DNA of 64,000 nucleotides from Streptomyces sp. TG1A-8 (GTDB lineage: Bacteria > Actinomycetota > Actinomycetes > Streptomycetales > Streptomycetaceae), in contig NZ_JASTLB010000001.1 of the NCBI RefSeq assembly GCF_030499535.1, positions 4,774,001 through 4,838,000 of the forward strand, given 5' to 3'. Under the pieces are notes generated by a model that saw nothing but the letters and a program-made list of their open reading frames with translations, had not been told where the DNA came from and made no database searches. Of the stretch, positions 1 through 8,688 are shown one piece after another. Made by a program: the position numbers and the translations under genes. Position 1 is the stretch's first letter. Each line of letters starts with the position of its first letter.

Positions 1-1
1 C

Positions 2-505
2 GAGCACCGCGTCATCACCGGTGCCGAGCCGCGGCTGTACGACTGCTTCAACGTCTCCGACGCGATGGTCTCCGACATCTCCTCGGTGGTCTCCGACTTC
101 ATCGCGAGCGGCAAGCCGTACGCGGTCACGGACTCCGCCGAACTCGGCGCGGAGGAGTTCAAGCGGCAGAACACCGCGGTGCGCGCCGCGGTGATCCTGA
201 CCAACAGCGCCGCCGAACTGGGCGACCTGCTGGACGCGGTGCGCGACCCGTCCGCCGACCCGCTGGCCGCGGACCGCAGGGAACTGAAGCGGTACCTGCT
301 GGGCCCGGACGAGCCGGCGTCCATCGAGCAGTTCAACACCGCCGTGGCCGACCTGGCCCTCAAGGCCGAGACCCGCAACGTCGGCCAGGAGTCCCGCAGC
401 GGGGCGGCCAACGCCGACCCGGCCGAGGCGGCCGAGCTGACCACCGCGCTGCCCGGCCAGCGCGCGGCGTCGGCCGGCGACACCGACGGCGTGACGGCCG
501 GCTGA
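2..505 (+). CDS. CDP-glycerol glycerophosphotransferase family protein, C-terminal part
   Basis: Only the last 167 codons are present; the reading frame is open from base 2 to the TGA at 503-505 and the 5' end lies outside the window. The segment with 'DISSVVSDF' (bases about 74-100) matches the D-x-S-S-x3-D-[FY] motif near the end of the TagB/TagF catalytic domain. Enzymes of this family move glycerol-phosphate or other polyol-phosphate units from CDP-activated donors onto teichoic-acid-type wall polymers on the cytoplasmic side of the membrane. The last ~100 residues are an Ala/Glu-rich tail without a recognisable domain. A glycosyltransferase and a pyruvyl transferase follow, which fits a wall-glycan cluster. 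The exact polymer cannot be read from this fragment. Confidence 0.75.
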   Translation, partial: EHRVITGAEPRLYDCFNVSDAMVSDISSVVSDFIASGKPYAVTDSAELGAEEFKRQNTAVRAAVILTNSAAELGDLLDAVRDPSADPLAADRRELKRYLLGPDEPASIEQFNTAVADLALKAETRNVGQESRSGAANADPAEAAELTTALPGQRAASAGDTDGVTAG

Positions 506-524
506 CCGGCCCGGCCGGACGGAG

Positions 525-566
525 GAGGGGCCCGGCCCCGGGAGCGGTCCCGGGGCCGGGCCCCTC
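525..566. terminator. 19-bp perfect hairpin terminator after the glycerophosphotransferase gene
   Basis: Bases 525-543 and 548-566 are exact inverted complements around a GCGG loop. The stem starts 19 nt after the stop codon and has no T tract, the usual Streptomyces form. The rest of the gap to 812 holds only a TACACT -10-like hexamer at 685-690 with no convincing -35 at normal spacing; I see nothing else there. Confidence 0.7.
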
Positions 567-812
567 TCCGCATCCCCGGCACGGCCGGGCCCGGGGTCCC
601 CACTCCCGCTTCTTACCCCCGTTTCCCCCGGTCCCGAGCGTCTCTTACCGCCCGCGCGTACCGTCCCTTGTCATCCGGCACCGGTACACTGGCCCGTCGT
701 GTGAGATGTGTCACGTGTCGGGCCGTGTCGGACAACCGACCGGCGCGGCTACCCGTCTCCTTCCATGCAACGAGGCCATACGGGGAGAAATGCTCCAGGA
801 CGAGGGGGAAAC

Positions 813-2018
813 GTGACGCAGCCTGATGTGAGCGTGATCATCGGGGCGTACGAGGCGATGCCGTACCTGGTCGAGTGCCTGGCATCCGTGGAGGCGCAGA
901 CCATCGACCCGGGCCGCATCGAGGTCATCGCCGTCGACGACGGCTCCACGGACGGCACGGGGGAGTACCTGGAGCGGTTCGCGGCCCGCGCCCCCATGCC
1001 CGTCACCGTGGTCCGCCAGGAGAACTCCGGCGGCCCCAGCGGCCCGCGCAACGTCGGCCTCGGCAAGGCCGCCGGACGCTACGTGTTCTTCCTCGACGCC
1101 GACGACCGGCTCGGCCCCGAGGCCCTGGAGCGCATGGTCGCCCTGGCCGACAGGAACGGCACCGACGTCGTCCTCGGCCGCGTCGAGGGCGTCAACCGGA
1201 CCGCGCCGAAGTCCATGTGGGGCAAGACCCTGGACCGGACCGACGTCTTCTCCTCCAACATCAAGTTCACGCTCAGCGCGCAGAAGCTCTTCCGCCGCGA
1301 CCTGCTGACCCGGCACGGCATGCGGTTCGACGAGTCCCTGTGGACCGGCGAGGACGCGTTGTTCACCATGGAGGCGTACCTGAGGGCGGACGGCGTCTCC
1401 GTGCTCGCCGACTACACCTGCTACTACCTGGTGGGCCGCGAGGACGGCAAGCACGTGACGAAGAGCGGCGGTTACGCCCTGCGCTTCGACTCCGCGCGCG
1501 CCCTGATGAAGCTGATCGCCGATCTGGTCCCGCCCGGTGACCGGCGCGACTCGCTGATGGTCCGGCCCTTCCTCATCACCCTGCTGCCGCAGTTCGGGCC
1601 CCGGTTCCTCAAGGACGACGAGGAGGTGCGCCGGCACAAGCTGGAGCTGGCCAAGCCGCTCATGGAGGCCCACTGGACGCCCGGGGTGGCCCGCCGCCTG
1701 AAGGTCGGGGAGCGGCTTCGGCTGCACCTGGTGGCCCAGCAGCGGCCCGACCTGCTCCTGGACGTCGTGGAGTTCGTCAAGGCGAAGAGACAGGCCGCCG
1801 CCGTCCTGGAGAAGCGCGGCACCCGGATCTACCTCGTCTACCCGCACTTCCGGTCCAGGGCGGCCGGCGTCCCCGACCACGTCTACCTCGCCGAACCCCG
1901 CGAGGCCCGCGCCTTCGAGGGCTACCGCGAGGCGGCCGCCCAGTCCTTCCCGCGCCGGGTCCTGCGCAGGATCCGGCGGATGCTGCCGAGCGCGGGCGCC
2001 CGCCCGACGGCGGCCTGA
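813..2018 (+). CDS. Family 2 (GT-A) glycosyltransferase
   Basis: A 401-residue inverting glycosyltransferase. The N-terminal Rossmann-like half shows 'VDDGSTDGT' (about residues 35-43) for nucleotide-sugar binding and the metal-binding 'DADD' (about residues 95-98) preceded by 'GPRNVGL'; 'GEDALF' near residue 178 is the acceptor-side acidic motif. The C-terminal ~150 residues are basic and lack a known domain; there is no membrane segment. The GTG start at 813 was chosen because GAGGGGG lies just upstream at about 803-809; an upstream in-frame start at 708 would add an untypical Arg/Pro-rich extension. It sits between a polyol-phosphate transferase and a pyruvyl transferase, so a role in decorating or building a wall polymer is likely. 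Sugar and acceptor are unknown. Confidence 0.85.
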   Translation: MTQPDVSVIIGAYEAMPYLVECLASVEAQTIDPGRIEVIAVDDGSTDGTGEYLERFAARAPMPVTVVRQENSGGPSGPRNVGLGKAAGRYVFFLDADDRLGPEALERMVALADRNGTDVVLGRVEGVNRTAPKSMWGKTLDRTDVFSSNIKFTLSAQKLFRRDLLTRHGMRFDESLWTGEDALFTMEAYLRADGVSVLADYTCYYLVGREDGKHVTKSGGYALRFDSARALMKLIADLVPPGDRRDSLMVRPFLITLLPQFGPRFLKDDEEVRRHKLELAKPLMEAHWTPGVARRLKVGERLRLHLVAQQRPDLLLDVVEFVKAKRQAAAVLEKRGTRIYLVYPHFRSRAAGVPDHVYLAEPREARAFEGYREAAAQSFPRRVLRRIRRMLPSAGARPTAA

Positions 2019-2044
2019 CGGCGGGAGGGAGGGGCCGTGCGGGG

Positions 2045-3442
2045 CTACTGCCTGCCCGACTGCAGCGCCCGCCGCAGCGGCCCGCCCACGACCCGCCGGG
2101 CACGCCGGTAGACGGAGGCGGCGGGGGCGGGCACGGTGCCCCTGCTCCCCTTGACCCGTGCCAGCTCCCGCGTCAGCTGCGCGTTGGCCCGGGTCAGTTC
2201 GCCGACCCGGGCGTGCAGCCAGCCGAACCGGCTGCTGAGCGAGGCGAGGTCCGTGTCGATCCACGGACGCACCGCGGGCGGGAACGACAGCGAGCGCATC
2301 CTCCTGTCGAAGGCCGCGCCGCCGTCGCCGTGCGTGAAGGTGTTCCGCAGCCCGTTCTTGTCCAGGAACCGGACGAACCGCTCGAAGCGTTCACGGTGGT
2401 TGCCGGTCAGCCCGCCGAGGTCGGCCTGTTCGTACAGACGCGCCGGGTCCGCCGCCCCCGGGTTCCCGGCGACCTTGTCCAGCCGCTGGTGCGGTATCTC
2501 GAAGTACCGGCACAGCTCCAGCGTGCGCGAGTCGCCGCACAGCACGGTCGCGGGCGTGCCCGCGAGCAGCGCCGCGATGTTGCCGTGGATGCGCGAGCCG
2601 AAGGAGAAGTCGAAGGCGCGCAGGTCCTCGATCCAGGTGACGGGGTCGACGTAGACCCGCACCTTGTCCTCCCCGTACATCGGGTGGTCCGGGTGGGTCG
2701 GCATCGCGGCCACCCGGGCGTTCGGGTCGCTGAGGTCGCGCCAGTGCAACTGGCGGGCGTCGCTGATGTTCTGGCCGACGAAGCGCAGGTTCGGGTACTG
2801 CGCGTGGGCGCGGGCGATGACCTGGTCGAGGCCCTGCTTCTGCACCGCGTTGTGCGAACCGTTGACCGCGATCCGCGACCGCGCCGTCAGTTCCGGCACC
2901 CGCTTGCGCACGTCGAGTTCGCCGCCGTACAGGAACAGCGACGGGCAGCCGATCACCTCGACGTCCCGGAAGCCCATGTCCCGCAGGTACCGCTCGGTGA
3001 ACTCCCCCCGCACGCCGATCGAGGCGCTGCGGTCCAGCACGGCCGAGCAGAACTCGCGCACGGACTGCTCCATCGGCTTCAGCCGCGCCGGGTCGTAGCT
3101 CACCCCGGTCTGCGCGCCGACCCCGAGGACCACCACGGGGATCCTCAGCTTGCCGATCAGCCGGGTCAGCCGCTTCAGGCGGCCCTCGAACGACGGGCGG
3201 AAGGCGTTGGCGAGCGGCACGACGAACGCGTCGTACTCCGCGTTGATCCGGGCCGCCGCGGACGGGTCCGTGCCGATGCCGTTGGAGACGACCTCGGTGC
3301 CCGGCGCCTCCAGGATCTTGTGGGCGGCGTCGCTGAAGATCAGGTTGCCCGAGTTGGTGGCGATGACGTCGCGGTGGAGAGCCTCTTCGAGGGAGAGGAC
3401 GTCGTAGGGGCTCTTCCCGGATCTCAGCAGGATGCGTTTCAC
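2045..3442 (-). CDS. Polysaccharide pyruvyl transferase family protein
   Basis: A 465-residue protein that converges on the glycosyltransferase with a 26-bp gap. The conserved C-terminal part of the PS_pyruv_trans fold is visible as 'FSFGSRIHGNIAALLAGTP', with 'VLGVGAQTG' earlier. Members add pyruvate ketals to sugars of surface polymers, or act as GT-B-like transferases. The last ~60 residues ('ELTRANAQLTRELARVK') look like a short coiled coil and basic tail. The GTG start at 3442 is preceded at a 7-nt gap by TATCGT and has no ribosome-binding site, so a leaderless message is likely. The context suggests it adds negative charge to a wall glycopolymer, but the substrate is inferred only from neighbours. 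Confidence 0.8.
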   Translation of the reverse strand: MKRILLRSGKSPYDVLSLEEALHRDVIATNSGNLIFSDAAHKILEAPGTEVVSNGIGTDPSAAARINAEYDAFVVPLANAFRPSFEGRLKRLTRLIGKLRIPVVVLGVGAQTGVSYDPARLKPMEQSVREFCSAVLDRSASIGVRGEFTERYLRDMGFRDVEVIGCPSLFLYGGELDVRKRVPELTARSRIAVNGSHNAVQKQGLDQVIARAHAQYPNLRFVGQNISDARQLHWRDLSDPNARVAAMPTHPDHPMYGEDKVRVYVDPVTWIEDLRAFDFSFGSRIHGNIAALLAGTPATVLCGDSRTLELCRYFEIPHQRLDKVAGNPGAADPARLYEQADLGGLTGNHRERFERFVRFLDKNGLRNTFTHGDGGAAFDRRMRSLSFPPAVRPWIDTDLASLSSRFGWLHARVGELTRANAQLTRELARVKGSRGTVPAPAASVYRRARRVVGGPLRRALQSGRQ

Positions 3443-3449
3443 TGGGCGA

Positions 3450-3455
3450 ACGATA
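3450..3455 (-). promoter_or_regulatory. Leaderless-type -10 element (TATCGT) of the pyruvyl transferase gene
   Basis: On the minus strand the hexamer ends 7 nt before the GTG start at 3442, so transcription should begin at or next to the start codon. No Shine-Dalgarno sequence is present and the -35 is not clear. Confidence 0.5.
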
Positions 3456-3605
3456 GGTGACACAAAATTCACCGTATGTTTGGAACACCTTTGATTTCCA
3501 TGGGCAACCGGTACAACCTTTTTCCCTGAGCGCAGCGTGAGCGCGCGGCTACTGTCACGCGTGTCCGGGGGGTGGACCGGTGCGCGCCGCGCGGCCCCGT
3601 TCGCG

Positions 3606-3611
3606 TAGATT
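3606..3611 (+). promoter_or_regulatory. Probable -10 element (TAGATT) of proB
   Basis: TAGATT lies 44 nt before the proB start, allowing a leader of roughly 40 nt that contains the purine-rich 'gaggggac' about 12 nt before the GTG. No good -35 is seen. Confidence 0.4.
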
Positions 3612-3655
3612 GCCGCACAGGCAGCCGGTAACCGCGCGAGGGGACAGCAGGCAAG

Positions 3656-4783
3656 GTGGCAAGCGCAAGGCAGGCCGTGGCCGAGGCCCGCAGGATCGTC
3701 GTCAAGGTGGGTTCCTCCTCGCTGACCACCGCCGCGGGCGGCCTGGACGCCGACCGGGTCGACGCGCTGGTCGACGTCCTCGCCAAGAGCCGCAGCAGCG
3801 GGGAGAGGGAGGTCCTGTTGGTCTCCTCCGGGGCCATCGCCGCCGGACTCGCCCCGCTCGGCCTGCGCCGCCGCCCCCGGGACCTGGCCCGCCAGCAGGC
3901 CGCCGCCAGCGTCGGCCAGGGACTGCTCGTCGCCCGCTACACCGCCTCCTTCGCCCGCTACGGCGTTCGCGTCGGCCAGGTGCTGCTCACCAGCGACGAC
4001 ATGAGCCGCCGCGCCCACCACCGCAACGCCTCGCGCACCCTCGACAAGCTGCTCGCCATGGGCGCCCTCCCGATCGTCAACGAGAACGACACCGTCGCCA
4101 CCGACGAGATCCGCTTCGGCGACAACGACCGCCTCGCCGCCCTCGTCGCCCACCTCGTCCACGCCGACCTGCTGGTCCTGCTCTCCGACGTCGACGGCGT
4201 CTACGACGGCGACCCCGGCAGGCCGGGCACCTCCCGGGTGGCCCAGGTGCGGGGCCCCGCCGACCTGGAGGGCATCGAGATCGGCAGCGCGGGCAAGGCC
4301 GGCGTCGGCACCGGCGGCATGGTCACCAAGGTCGAGGCCGCCCGCATCGCCGCCGCCGCCGGCATCCCGGTGGTGCTGACGAGCGCCGTGCACGCCGCCG
4401 AGGCGCTCTCCGGCGGCGACACCGGCACCTACTTCCACCCCGCGGGCAAGCGCTCCGCCGACCGGCTGCTGTGGCTCCAGCACGCCTCCGCCCCGCGCGG
4501 CTCCCTGACCCTGGACGACGGCGCCGTCCGCGCGGTCGTCGAACGACGCACGTCGCTGCTGCCCGCCGGGATCGCCGCCGTCCAGGGCGACTTCAGCGCC
4601 GGCGACCCCGTCGAGCTGCGCGACGGCGCCGGACGCGCGGTGGCCCGCGGGCTCGTCAACTTCGACGCCAAGGAGATCCCCCAGCTGATCGGCCGTTCGA
4701 CCCACGAGCTGGCGCGCGAGCTGGGCCCGGCCTACGAACGCGAGGTCGTGCACCGGAACGACCTGGTGCTCCTGCACGCGTAG
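3656..4783 (+). CDS. proB: Glutamate 5-kinase with PUA domain
   Basis: A 375-residue cytoplasmic enzyme that phosphorylates L-glutamate with ATP, the first step of proline synthesis and normally feedback-inhibited by proline. The amino-acid kinase domain begins with 'VKVGSSSLT' (about residues 15-23), followed by 'VSSGAIAAG' and 'NENDTVATDEIRFGDNDRL' (glutamate and Mg-ATP site). A C-terminal PUA domain covers about residues 280-365, as in the long E. coli-type form. The GTG start at 3656 follows GAGGGGAC. The partner proA lies 0.75 kb downstream with one small unknown gene between them. In many actinobacteria proB follows obg; here the upstream gene is a divergent wall-glycan gene. Confidence 0.97.
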   Translation: MASARQAVAEARRIVVKVGSSSLTTAAGGLDADRVDALVDVLAKSRSSGEREVLLVSSGAIAAGLAPLGLRRRPRDLARQQAAASVGQGLLVARYTASFARYGVRVGQVLLTSDDMSRRAHHRNASRTLDKLLAMGALPIVNENDTVATDEIRFGDNDRLAALVAHLVHADLLVLLSDVDGVYDGDPGRPGTSRVAQVRGPADLEGIEIGSAGKAGVGTGGMVTKVEAARIAAAAGIPVVLTSAVHAAEALSGGDTGTYFHPAGKRSADRLLWLQHASAPRGSLTLDDGAVRAVVERRTSLLPAGIAAVQGDFSAGDPVELRDGAGRAVARGLVNFDAKEIPQLIGRSTHELARELGPAYEREVVHRNDLVLLHA

Positions 4784-4953
4784 CGGGAGCGAACCGATCG
4801 CCAACCGTTCGTAAAACGGGGCGCGCGGACCGCCCCCGGTGGGGGACGTTCCGTGAAACCGCCACGCGGAGCCCTGCGGCCTGCTCAACTTTGTCTCCGG
4901 GACGTGTTGGAGGGACAGGTCCGCCAAGGGGTCCATGCGTGAAGGAGGCCGTC

Positions 4954-5379
4954 GTGAGACGAGTGCGCCCGGGGGCGGCGTCCCGCGGTGCTCTGACGAG
5001 CGTCGCGGCCGGGGACGCCTACGATCAGCCCGGGGACCTGCCCCGCCTGTGGCACGTCACCCTCAGCGTCTCCGGGAAGAGGGTCCCCGTGCAGGACCTG
5101 CGGCGGGCCCTGGAACAGCTCGCCCACGACCACCCCTTCCTGCTCACCAGCAGGTACGCCGGCGACCACGCGGAGATCCGGTACTGGGAGGAGGCCCGCG
5201 ACCTGCACGACGCGGCCGCCGTCGCCCTGCGGCTGTGGGGCGAGCACCGGCAGAGCGCCGGTCTGCCGCCCTGGGAGATCGTCGGCCTGGAGGTCATCGA
5301 CCGCGAGACCTACCACCAGCGCATCGCCGAGGGCCACGGGCCCGCACCCGCGACCCCCGTGGGCGTCCACCCCTTCTGA
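4954..5379 (+). CDS. Conserved hypothetical protein between proB and proA
   Basis: A 141-residue soluble protein I cannot assign to a named family. The GTG start at 4954 has an excellent ribosome-binding site (AAGGAGG at 4942-4948, 5-nt spacing), which rules against the upstream GTG at 4939. The body looks like a compact alpha/beta domain: '[31 protein letters not shown]' holds strand and helix features (31 residues from about residue 29; only described here, key residues W, H, R, D-H-P-F), followed by '[15 protein letters not shown]' and '[13 protein letters not shown]'. There is no signal peptide or membrane segment. Its place between proB and proA seems to be a Streptomyces gene-order habit; nothing in the sequence shows a role in proline synthesis. 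Confidence 0.75.
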   Translation: MRRVRPGAASRGALTSVAAGDAYDQPGDLPRLWHVTLSVSGKRVPVQDLRRALEQLAHDHPFLLTSRYAGDHAEIRYWEEARDLHDAAAVALRLWGEHRQSAGLPPWEIVGLEVIDRETYHQRIAEGHGPAPATPVGVHPF

Positions 5380-5514
5380 CCCCCACCGGGCACCCGGCGG
5401 GGCGCACCCCGCGGCCGGGCTCCGCGGCCGGACTCCGCACCCCGGAAGGGTTCACCCCGTTTTGCCCCCGTCTCGCGCTGTGGGACGACCGCTGAACGGC
5501 CCCGCGCCGCGCAC

Positions 5515-5520
5515 TACCCT
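5515..5520 (+). promoter_or_regulatory. Leaderless-type -10 element (TACCCT) of proA
   Basis: The hexamer ends 7 nt before the ATG at 5528, the gap is all pyrimidine (tcccccc) and no ribosome-binding site exists. This gives proA its own promoter, separate from proB. Confidence 0.55.
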
Positions 5521-5527
5521 TCCCCCC

Positions 5528-6814
5528 ATGACCACGCTCTCGCCGTACGACTCGATGTCCCCGGTCAACCAGGCCGCCTACCGGGCCAAGGCCGCCGCCG
5601 CCGACCTCGCGCCGCTCCCGCGCGCCGTGAAGGACGAGGCGCTGCTCGCCATCGCCGACGCCCTGGAGGTCCGCACGGCCGAGATCGTGGCGGCCAACGC
5701 CGAGGACGTGGCCAGGGCGCGGGAGAACGGCACCGGCGAGGCCATCGTGGACCGGCTCACCCTCACCCCGGAGCGGGTCCGCGCCATCGCCTCCGACGTC
5801 CGCGACGTCGCGAAGCTGCCCGACCCGGTCGGCGAGGTCGTCCGCGGCTCCACCCTGCCCAACGGCATCGACCTGCGCCAGGTCCGCGTCCCGCTCGGCG
5901 TCGTCGGCATCATCTACGAGGCCCGCCCCAACGTCACCGTCGACGCCGCCGCGCTCTGCCTGAAGTCCGGCAACGCCGTCCTGCTGCGCGGCTCGGCCTC
6001 CGCCTACGCGTCCAACACCGCCCTGGTCCGCGTCGTCCGCGACGCCGTCGGCGGCGCCGGGCTGCCCGCCGACGCCGTCCAGCTGGTGCCCGGCGAGGGC
6101 CGCGAGTCCGTGCGCGAGCTGATGCGGGCCCGCGGTCTGGTCGACGTCCTCATCCCGCGCGGTGGCGCCTCCCTGATCCGGACCGTGGTCAACGAGTCCG
6201 TCGTGCCCGTCATCGAGACCGGCACCGGCAACTGCCACGTGTACGTCGACGCCCAGGCCGACATCGACATGGCCGTCGAGATCCTGGTCAACTCCAAGGC
6301 CCAGCGGGTCAGCGTCTGCAACGCCGCCGAGACCCTCCTGGTCCACCGGGACATCGCCGCCGAGTTCCTGCCGCGCGCCCTCGACGCCCTCGCCGAGGCC
6401 GGGGTCACCGTCCACGCCGACGAGCGCGTGCTCGCCCACGCCGAGGGGACCAGGGCCACCGTGGTCGAGGCCACCCCCGAGGACTGGGAGACCGAGTACC
6501 TCTCCCACGACATCGCCGCCGCCGTCGTGGACTCCCTCGACAAGGCCGTCGAGCACATCCGGCTGTGGACCTCCGGCCACACCGAGGCGATCGTCACCAC
6601 CTCGCAGCAGGCCGCCCGCCGCTTCACCCGGCTGGTCGACTCCACCACCGTCGCCGTGAACGCCTCCACCCGCTTCACCGACGGCGGCCAGTTCGGCTTC
6701 GGCGCCGAGATCGGCATCTCCACGCAGAAGCTGCACGCCCGCGGCCCGATGGGCCTGCCCGAGCTGACCAGTACGAAGTACGTCGTCACCGGCGACGGGC
6801 ACGTACGGCGCTGA
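5528..6814 (+). CDS. proA: Glutamate-5-semialdehyde dehydrogenase (gamma-glutamyl phosphate reductase)
   Basis: A 428-residue aldehyde-dehydrogenase-fold enzyme that reduces gamma-glutamyl phosphate with NADPH to glutamate 5-semialdehyde, the second step of proline synthesis. The catalytic cysteine is near residue 264 in '[14 protein letters not shown]'; upstream lie '[16 protein letters not shown]' and 'GNAVLLRGS' for NADP binding, and '[19 protein letters not shown]' near the C-terminus. The length is normal. I chose the ATG at 5528 because family similarity starts there and a TACCCT element 7 nt upstream suggests leaderless expression; the in-frame extension to 5462 is not family-like. Confidence 0.97.
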   Translation: MTTLSPYDSMSPVNQAAYRAKAAAADLAPLPRAVKDEALLAIADALEVRTAEIVAANAEDVARARENGTGEAIVDRLTLTPERVRAIASDVRDVAKLPDPVGEVVRGSTLPNGIDLRQVRVPLGVVGIIYEARPNVTVDAAALCLKSGNAVLLRGSASAYASNTALVRVVRDAVGGAGLPADAVQLVPGEGRESVRELMRARGLVDVLIPRGGASLIRTVVNESVVPVIETGTGNCHVYVDAQADIDMAVEILVNSKAQRVSVCNAAETLLVHRDIAAEFLPRALDALAEAGVTVHADERVLAHAEGTRATVVEATPEDWETEYLSHDIAAAVVDSLDKAVEHIRLWTSGHTEAIVTTSQQAARRFTRLVDSTTVAVNASTRFTDGGQFGFGAEIGISTQKLHARGPMGLPELTSTKYVVTGDGHVRR

Positions 6815-6886
6815 CACCCCGGCGCGAAGGCGCCCCACCGGATGGACGAATGTCCGTACCGTCTGCCCAAATCAACCCCCCAGGTC

Positions 6887-6892
6887 TACTCT
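6887..6892 (+). promoter_or_regulatory. Leaderless-type -10 element (TACTCT), first tandem membrane paralogue
   Basis: TACTCT ends 6 nt before the GTG at 6899. The arrangement is the same as at 7551-7556 in front of the neighbouring paralogue. Confidence 0.6.
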
Positions 6893-6898
6893 GGAACC

Positions 6899-7471
6899 GT
6901 GCCGGAGGACGTGGGGGGCACGCCGTTCCCTGACGGCCGGGAGCCCGACGACGACCACGACCACGGGGTGCCGGACGACGAGTTCGCCTCCGTGGTCCTC
7001 GACGAGGCCTTCGTGCGCGCGGCCGTGGTGCACGAGCCGACCGCCGTCGAACGCCTCCTGGCGGCCGCCCGGGCCCGGGCCGAGGCCTCCGAGGCCGAGG
7101 CCCGCCGCGCCCGCCCCGGCGGCGACCCCTGCAACGGGGTCCGCGGCCCCGACGGTGCCGGTCCCGATCACGATCCGGACGACGACGACCCGGACGACCC
7201 CCGCTTCTTCGGCGACCGCCACCCCTTCTTCGGCCCCCGCGGCGGACAGGTCCGCTGGCACCGCCCCGTCGCCTGGCTCCTCGCCCTCGTCATGGGCATC
7301 GGCATGCTCGCGCTGGCCTTCGCCGCGGTCTACCGGAGCGGCTCCCCCGGCACCCGCGACCGGGTGCCGGCCCCCACCTCCACCGGACCGGAGCAGGGCG
7401 GCGCGGCGGACCCCTCCGTCTCGGCCGGCCGGTCCCGCCCCGCCGTCCCGGCGATCCCCCGCTCCCCCTGA
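6899..7471 (+). CDS. Single-pass membrane protein of unknown function (short paralogue)
   Basis: A 190-residue protein. An acidic cytoplasmic N-terminal part carries 'SVVLDEAFVRAA' and 'VERLLAAARARAE' (about residues 25-60), then an Asp/Pro-rich stretch. One transmembrane helix, 'LLALVMGIGMLALAFAAVY', lies at about residues 123-141, followed by a short Pro/Ser-rich outer tail of ~45 residues. The next gene starts with the same motif ('SVVFDESFVRAA') and also has one membrane helix, so the pair are paralogues that differ in the outer domain. I took the GTG at 6899 because of the TACTCT element; the ATG at 6842 would lie upstream of that promoter. No known domain is visible. A membrane scaffold or anti-sigma-like role is only a guess. 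Confidence 0.7.
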   Translation: MPEDVGGTPFPDGREPDDDHDHGVPDDEFASVVLDEAFVRAAVVHEPTAVERLLAAARARAEASEAEARRARPGGDPCNGVRGPDGAGPDHDPDDDDPDDPRFFGDRHPFFGPRGGQVRWHRPVAWLLALVMGIGMLALAFAAVYRSGSPGTRDRVPAPTSTGPEQGGAADPSVSAGRSRPAVPAIPRSP

Positions 7472-7550
7472 GCGCCCGGGGCGCACGTCCTGATGAGGAC
7501 CTGCCAGAAGTTGCCGCGCGGCCAAGCGTTTACCCCGCGTCCGCGAGACC

Positions 7551-7556
7551 TACTCT
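7551..7556 (+). promoter_or_regulatory. Leaderless-type -10 element (TACTCT), second tandem membrane paralogue
   Basis: TACTCT ends 6 nt before the ATG at 7563, the same hexamer and spacing as in the first paralogue. Confidence 0.6.
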
Positions 7557-7562
7557 GAAAGT

Positions 7563-8633
7563 ATGGGCGGGCCTGGAGACCCACCGGAGGGGACACCCGA
7601 GGGCGGCCCCGGAGGTGCCGAGGACGAGTACCGATCCGTCGTGTTCGACGAGTCGTTCGTCCGCGCTGCCCGCCTCCAGGAGTCCTCCGCACTGGAGCGC
7701 ATGACCGACCACGCGCCCGCGGTGCGCCGCCGCCCGCCCCGGCGCCGCGGAATGACCCGGCAGGTCCTGTTCCTCGCCCTGCTCCTCGCCGTCGCCTTCG
7801 TCACCGCGATCTACATGGGCGTCCGGCACCCCTACGGCTCCCCGCAGACCCACCGGGCCGCCGAGCCGCTGCGGATGACCGTCATCCCGCTCGCCCCGCA
7901 GGGCAGGGTGCCCGGAGCCGCCGACGCCGAGTACCTGTACGAGCACAGCCCCGCCGCCCAGTTCGAGACCGGCGCCGCGGGCATACCGCTGCCGGCCTCC
8001 CGCAGCACCGCGCACTTCTCCTACAGCCAGGTCACGGCCGCCCTGAACATCGTCAGGAACTACCTCGTCCGCTCCTCGCTCGACCCCGACGTGCTCACCG
8101 GGCGCCAGGTCGGCCCCGCCCGCGCCCTCATCGACGCCGTCCAGCTCGGCCAGTTCGACCGGAGCGTCCACCACCCGGCGGCCGACGGCCGGCACGCCCC
8201 CACCGGCTGGCTGGTCCGCCTCGACCCCTCCCGCGCGGAACTGGCCGACGACAGGATCCGCACCCGGGGCACCCTGGCAGCCACCGAGACCGGCCCGGGC
8301 ACGCTGGAGGTCGCCGCCGACACCACCTTCGTCTACGCCCTGCGCCCGCCCGGCTCCCGCGCCGGCGCGCCCGCGTCCCTGCTCACCGTCCGCCGCGAGC
8401 TGACCTTCCGCCTCGACCGCGACGACCTGCGCGTCGGCCAGCTCCGGCTGGCCGCCTCCTACACCCAGGCCGGCCCGCTGTCCTGCGCCGAGGACACCAG
8501 TTCCTACCTGCGGCCCCTGCTGGCCGGCCAGAGCGCCGGCACGGGCGGCCCGGCGGGCACCGACCCCTTCGCGACGGACGGCACCACGGCGCTGTGCGGG
8601 ACGCTGGCCCCCGGAGCGCAGCCGACGGTGTGA
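7563..8633 (+). CDS. Single-pass membrane protein of unknown function (long paralogue)
   Basis: A 356-residue protein. The N-terminal 58 residues are cytoplasmic and carry 'SVVFDESFVRAA' with 'ALERM', as in the upstream gene. A membrane helix follows at about residues 65-82 ('VLFLALLLAVAFVTAIYMG'), then a ~270-residue outer domain. That domain contains 'YSQVTAALNIVRNYLVRSS', a conserved-looking 'LTGRQVGPARALIDAVQ', and beta-rich segments such as 'TFVYALRPP' and 'LLTVRRELTFRLDRDDLRVG'. I do not recognise the family; the outer domain could bind a ligand or a wall component. The neighbouring wall-polymer and sporulation-linked genes make an envelope role plausible. The leaderless-type start at 7563 agrees with its paralogue. 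Confidence 0.75.
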   Translation: MGGPGDPPEGTPEGGPGGAEDEYRSVVFDESFVRAARLQESSALERMTDHAPAVRRRPPRRRGMTRQVLFLALLLAVAFVTAIYMGVRHPYGSPQTHRAAEPLRMTVIPLAPQGRVPGAADAEYLYEHSPAAQFETGAAGIPLPASRSTAHFSYSQVTAALNIVRNYLVRSSLDPDVLTGRQVGPARALIDAVQLGQFDRSVHHPAADGRHAPTGWLVRLDPSRAELADDRIRTRGTLAATETGPGTLEVAADTTFVYALRPPGSRAGAPASLLTVRRELTFRLDRDDLRVGQLRLAASYTQAGPLSCAEDTSSYLRPLLAGQSAGTGGPAGTDPFATDGTTALCGTLAPGAQPTV

Positions 8634-8688
8634 GACCGGACCGCGGGGGAGCGGTGGGGCGGCACCACACCGGGCCCCGTGACGCCGT

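Noticed and set aside
685..690. TTGTCA (668) with TACACT (685) as promoter of the GT2 gene
   Set aside because: The spacer is only 11 nt, too short for a normal sigma factor; only the -10-like hexamer is mentioned.
2045..4936. Very long reverse-strand open frame (963 codons) running through proB and the pyruvyl transferase
   Set aside because: Only its first-stop-proximal part (from 3442) has protein-family features; the rest is the antisense shadow of proB caused by high GC.
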